Source: Saccharospirillum salsuginis (GTDB taxonomy: Bacteria; Pseudomonadota; Gammaproteobacteria; Pseudomonadales; Natronospirillaceae). From it: 64,000 bases of DNA. Shown here in pieces: positions 61,049 through 64,000 of the stretch. How positions within the stretch are numbered: the stretch's first letter is position 1; every line of letters starts with the position of its first letter. The stretch lies in contig NZ_BMXR01000006.1 of NCBI RefSeq assembly GCF_014651855.1, forward strand, positions 124,001 to 188,000, written 5' to 3'. Both the position numbers and the translations under genes were made by a program. The notes below the pieces were generated by a model that was given only the letters and a program-made list of their open reading frames with translations, was not told the origin of the DNA and made no database searches.

Positions 61049-61968
61049 GCGGTAACCAGCACCCCCTGTCGGTCCGCAATCTGAATGGTCAGCCGCGAGC
61101 CGGCGTTAAAGGTCATGGCATCGGCTTCCATGCCGTCGGAGAACACCACGCCATGGTTCGGCATCAGGGAGTCGAGCATCAGTCCGCGTTGTGCGGTGAT
61201 CCGGCCCATGACCAAATCGGTACCGGTCGTCTGGCTGGGAAAGGGCTCGCGCACCGAGTAGTAGAGGTAGTCGGCGTCCCAGGGAAAACCGCCGCTCAGG
61301 TCGACCTCGGGCCGATGACCGGAGACCCCGGCGGCACCGGCGAGGATGGACTGCAACCAGCCGGTGCTGCCCAAACCGGTGGACACGATGATGCCGGATG
61401 AACTCTGCACTTCCTGGCGTTCACCCCAGTGCAGGGTGTAGCGGGCCGAGGTGTGGCTTCTGGGGCCGATAAAGAGGTCGTTCACCGCCAGCATCCGCTG
61501 GCCGTCGCTGGTCCGCGCCTCAGCGAACGTCACCGCTTTGGTGGTGGCTCGGCCAAGAATAACGGCCTGTACGGCGTCTTCGATGTTTTCTTCGCGAAAG
61601 GGCAGCAGTTGGCCGTCCCAGCGTTCGGGATCCGGGTTGACGGCGATGACAGGTTGGCCGTTGAGATATTTCAGGGTGTTGGCGACCAGGCCGTCCTGTC
61701 CCGCGACCACCACGATGTCTTCGGAGTGGAACTGGTAGGTATCCAGCAGGTCTCGCTCCACCCGGGCCAGGCGCCCCTGCTTGCGCAGGGCGCCTTCGAT
61801 GCGACCGATCACCTGTTGGTAGCGGTCGTGCTCGGCCAGATAATCCTGCACCTTGGCGCCGGAGTGTTCCAGGTAGAACTTCGCCTGCGACCAAGTGTTG
61901 AAGCGCTCGACCAGTTCGGTGAGCCGGGTCTTGCGCTCGATGAGTACGAAGCGGGCTTGCTGAGTCAT
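61045..61968 (-). CDS. ATP-NAD kinase-family protein
   Basis: 307 residues. The NAD-kinase fold is recognisable: VVAGQDGLVANTLKYLNG aligns with the GGDGTxL motif but with Gly-Gln-Asp-Gly instead of Gly-Gly-Asp-Gly. IIVSTGLGSTGWLQS matches the TPTGSTAY-type block. It may phosphorylate NAD or bind a nucleotide in another role. It overlaps the SPFH gene by four bases and is under the Nudix-regulator operators upstream of that gene. Confidence 0.78.
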   Translation of the reverse strand: MTQQARFVLIERKTRLTELVERFNTWSQAKFYLEHSGAKVQDYLAEHDRYQQVIGRIEGALRKQGRLARVERDLLDTYQFHSEDIVVVAGQDGLVANTLKYLNGQPVIAVNPDPERWDGQLLPFREENIEDAVQAVILGRATTKAVTFAEARTSDGQRMLAVNDLFIGPRSHTSARYTLHWGERQEVQSSSGIIVSTGLGSTGWLQSILAGAAGVSGHRPEVDLSGGFPWDADYLYYSVREPFPSQTTGTDLVMGRITAQRGLMLDSLMPNHGVVFSDGMEADAMTFNAGSRLTIQIADRQGVLVTA

Positions 61969-63023
61969 TGTTGACGCATTCCTTTTTTGAAGACCTGGCC
62001 CAACAAGTCCGGGCTCAGATTGAGTTCGCCGATAGAACTGATGTTACCGGACAGATTCTCCATCGCCAGGGCGATCAACTGTTCGGAATCCAACTGACCC
62101 ATGACCAGGGTCTTCAGCGTCTCGGCCGGAAGCGTGTTGATGGCTTCCAATTGAGCTTTCAGTCCATAGGCGTCGGCATCGGACTCCTGTTTCCGGTTCT
62201 GTACACGCAGCTCGATGAGCATCTGGCGTTCGGACTCCGCTTCGATATCGGCGGTCAAGGTAACCTTCTGCGACTCGATTTTGGCCCTCTGTTCTTCGCG
62301 CCGGGTTTCGATTTCGCCACGCATCAGTTTGCGGCCGTTCTCGATGCGCTGTTCGGCGATTTCCTGTTCCTTTTGCTGAACGGAGTAGTCCGTTTTCAGT
62401 TCCGCTTCCTTGATGGAGCGTTCCTGTTCCACCGAGGAAATCCGACGTTGATAAATGGCATCGTCGGCTTCTTTCAGGATAGATTCCCGCGCTTCGGCTT
62501 CCAGAGCCCGGGCGGTTTCCGGATTCGGTTTGATGGCCGTCAGGCTGACTTCCAGTACTTCGATACCCATGGCGTCGAGGGTCTTGTGTTCATCCAGACC
62601 GACTTCCAGGGCCTGCAGCATGGCCTGACTGTCTTTCAGAACCTCTCTCAACGCCCGGGCCTGTACTCTGGATTGAATTATGCCCTGTGCGACCCGGATG
62701 ACCCGCTCGTTCAACTTCATCGGGTCGTCGGAGACATAGCCGGTTCCGGTTCGGTCGAGCGTGAAGTTCAGAATCTCGGCGGTCTTGGGCGCGTCCACTA
62801 CGCGGAAAGACAACTGACCCTGGACCCGCACTTCCTGAAAATCGGCGGTTTGCATGTTGAAGACGAACGGGGCTTCCTGGGCATTCATCGGAATAGCCGC
62901 GATGGAGACAGTGCGACTGTTGTAGAAAAAACTCAGCCCCTTCCCGGCTTTGTTGACCCGACCGGCTCGGGTTTTCATCACGTAGGTGCTGGCATCGGCT
63001 TTGAAGAATCGAATTCCAATCAT
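61965..63023 (-). CDS. SPFH (prohibitin/stomatin-like) domain protein
   Basis: 352 residues. SPFH domain at ~1-190 (FVFNMQTADFQEVRVQGQLSF and RVIRVAQGIIQSRV), then a long charged coiled coil (~195-290: KEAELKTDYSVQQKEQEIAEQR) and a C-terminal tail. No membrane helix at the N terminus. Such proteins form large rings that organise membranes or partners. It is the first gene of the operon with the NAD-kinase-like gene and sits directly behind the operator array at 63064-63143. Confidence 0.86.
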   Translation of the reverse strand: MIGIRFFKADASTYVMKTRAGRVNKAGKGLSFFYNSRTVSIAAIPMNAQEAPFVFNMQTADFQEVRVQGQLSFRVVDAPKTAEILNFTLDRTGTGYVSDDPMKLNERVIRVAQGIIQSRVQARALREVLKDSQAMLQALEVGLDEHKTLDAMGIEVLEVSLTAIKPNPETARALEAEARESILKEADDAIYQRRISSVEQERSIKEAELKTDYSVQQKEQEIAEQRIENGRKLMRGEIETRREEQRAKIESQKVTLTADIEAESERQMLIELRVQNRKQESDADAYGLKAQLEAINTLPAETLKTLVMGQLDSEQLIALAMENLSGNISSIGELNLSPDLLGQVFKKGMRQQ

Positions 63024-63063
63024 GGGGTACTCCTTTTGCGTCGTAGGTCGGCGGCCTCTTAAA

Positions 63064-63143
63064 GTGTCATAAGGACACTTATCGATGCGCTTATAGTGGC
63101 GTTAAGACACATATTCGTCAAGAGAATAGTGGCATAAAGACAC
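63064..63143. promoter_or_regulatory. Three Nudix-regulator operators before the SPFH operon
   Basis: GTGTCATAAGGACAC (63064-63078), GTGGCGTTAAGACAC (63096-63110) and GTGGCATAAAGACAC (63129-63143) share GTGkCrNNAAGACAC-type symmetry. Spacing is 32 and 33 bp, about three helical turns, so all face the same side. A fourth copy lies before the divergent regulator. Confidence 0.75.
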
Positions 63144-63280
63144 AAATAGAGACTGTCAGTTATGCTGATTTCATGAAAAATACATTTAAAACAGTGGGTT
63201 ATGGTTAACTTTCCCTGTTGTTAATTTTTGTAATTAACGGCTTCAGCCGGTTTGCAGTTACCGGTGTCTACCGGCATTAT

Positions 63281-63295
63281 GTGGCGAAAAGACAC
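63281..63295. promoter_or_regulatory. Fourth operator, just before the Nudix regulator
   Basis: GTGGCGAAAAGACAC, same consensus as 63064-63143, ends 3 bp before the regulator ATG (63299), so bound protein would block its translation start region or promoter. This indicates autoregulation. Confidence 0.7.
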
Positions 63296-63298
63296 AAT

Positions 63299-64000
63299 AT
63301 GGATGGCACAGTGACCGAAACCGAGCGTGACTATCTGGCGGGGTACGACCCGCGTGAGTTCCCGATCGTACTGACCACAGTGGATTCGGTGCTTTTCACC
63401 TATCATGAAGACCGATTGAAGGTCCTGTTGGTGCAGCGGGCGAATCATCCGCAAGCCGGTCGCTGGGCCTTGCCCGGCGGTTATATCGATCAGGACCGGG
63501 ATGCGACACTGGAAGATACGGCACACCGGGTGCTGGCCTCGAAAACCGGCGTTGTGCCGCCGTACATCGAACAGCTGGGCAGCTTTGGCGGGGCCGGGCG
63601 GGATCCGCGAGGCTGGTCGGTCACCATCGCCTACACGGCGCTGATTCCCTTCCAGGCGTGCCTGACCCACATCGAATCGGTGACCGATACACAGTGGTTC
63701 GATGTGGCACGGTTAAATGAGCTGGAATTGGGGTTCGATCACGAAGCGATCATCGACGCCGGTCGCGAACGGTTCCGGCAAAAAGCGCTGTATTCGCTGG
63801 TACCGGCCCATGCCCTGCAGGAGCCTTTTTCCCTGGCGGATTTACGCCGCGTTCACGAGCTGTTGATCGGGATGACGCTGTCGCGGAAGAGCTTTATTCG
63901 TCGTGTGGAGGAATCCGGTGCCTTGATCGAAACCGGTGATGAGGCGCCTTCGGGGCGCGGGCGGCCCTCGAAGTTGTATCGACGGTCCCCGCATCTGGAT
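63299..64000 (+). CDS. NrtR-type Nudix-HTH transcriptional regulator (cut by window edge)
   Basis: ATG 63299 to the window edge, 234 codons open. N-terminal Nudix fold (FPIVLTTVDSVLFTYHEDRLKVLLVQRANHP, ALPGGYIDQDRDATLEDTAHRVL). The REUxEE box is lost (TAHRVLASKTG), so it is probably not a hydrolase but a sensor of an NAD-related ligand such as ADP-ribose. A winged helix begins at ~185 (FSLADLRRVHELLIGMTLSRKSFIRRVEES). It likely controls itself and the SPFH/NAD-kinase-like operon. Confidence 0.88.
   Translation, partial: MDGTVTETERDYLAGYDPREFPIVLTTVDSVLFTYHEDRLKVLLVQRANHPQAGRWALPGGYIDQDRDATLEDTAHRVLASKTGVVPPYIEQLGSFGGAGRDPRGWSVTIAYTALIPFQACLTHIESVTDTQWFDVARLNELELGFDHEAIIDAGRERFRQKALYSLVPAHALQEPFSLADLRRVHELLIGMTLSRKSFIRRVEESGALIETGDEAPSGRGRPSKLYRRSPHLD

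Overview
The window looks like chromosomal DNA of a GC-rich, aerobic, probably marine or saline gammaproteobacterium. This is inferred from the NAD-dependent formate dehydrogenase operon, a PEP-CTERM envelope protein, the CheB/CheR-PAS hybrid and cytochrome b561; genus cannot be fixed from the sequence alone. Housekeeping-type DNA (1-4.4 kb, 8.6-15.9 kb and 48.3-64 kb) is GC-rich. It is interrupted by AT-richer accessory blocks at about 4.5-8.2 kb, 16-20 kb and 25-48 kb. No tRNA, rRNA, CRISPR array or integrase was seen.

Layout. 1-4.4 kb: 3' part of purU, an OsmC protein, an ECHDC3-like enoyl-CoA hydratase homologue, an acyl-CoA synthetase and an Lrp/AsnC regulator. 4.7-8.2 kb: AT-rich four-gene operon (unknown protein, ATP-grasp ligase, MFS exporter, free-standing tRNA-binding OB-fold protein), followed by a decayed arfB. 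8.6-16 kb: a ModE/PBP-type regulator divergent from fdsG-fdsB-fdsA-fdhD-fdsD. 16-19.7 kb: a minus-strand operon of a GHKL (MORC/Hsp90-like) ATPase, a Rossmann-like protein and a C5-cytosine methyltransferase, probably a defence system. 20-25 kb: two near-identical BRO-N antirepressor-like genes, the first behind a C4-like antisense RNA leader and the second behind an XRE repressor with palindromic operators, plus a bro remnant and a nucleotidyltransferase-HEPN protein.

The two most interesting regions are adjacent. Cluster 1 (24.9-32.7 kb) encodes aminodeoxychorismate synthase (pabA, pabB), an AroQ chorismate mutase, a BacA-like prephenate decarboxylase homologue, a class IV aminotransferase, an ATP-grasp ligase, a DMT exporter and an acetyltransferase/deacetylase pair. 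This is the toolkit expected for a non-aromatic 4-amino-cyclohexadienyl amino acid carried in a short peptide, related in logic to bacilysin and to the amiclenomycin/stravidin family. Cluster 2 (33.9-48.0 kb) starts with a 62-residue precursor-like peptide ending in Thr. It continues with a RibB paralogue, two class III and one class I aminotransferases, a glutamine-amidotransferase-fold hydrolase, two nucleotidyltransferases, three thymidylate-kinase-like P-loop kinases, a GT-B glycosyltransferase, a methyltransferase, a cupin, an SDR, a PqqD-like RiPP recognition element protein and a metallophosphoesterase. I do not recognise this combination. It looks like an undescribed peptide-scaffolded or RiPP-hybrid pathway, controlled by a divergent AraC regulator.

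48.3-64 kb: a WYL regulator/epoxide-hydrolase pair, an HxlR regulator and methyltransferase, a PAS protein and CheB-CheR-PAS hybrid, a MITE-like element, an S10-type peptidase, an M48 lipoprotein protease, a membrane protein, cytochrome b561, a PEP-CTERM protein with four 162-bp tandem repeats, and an SPFH/NAD-kinase-like operon. The last is divergent from an NrtR-type Nudix regulator, with four copies of a clear operator between them.
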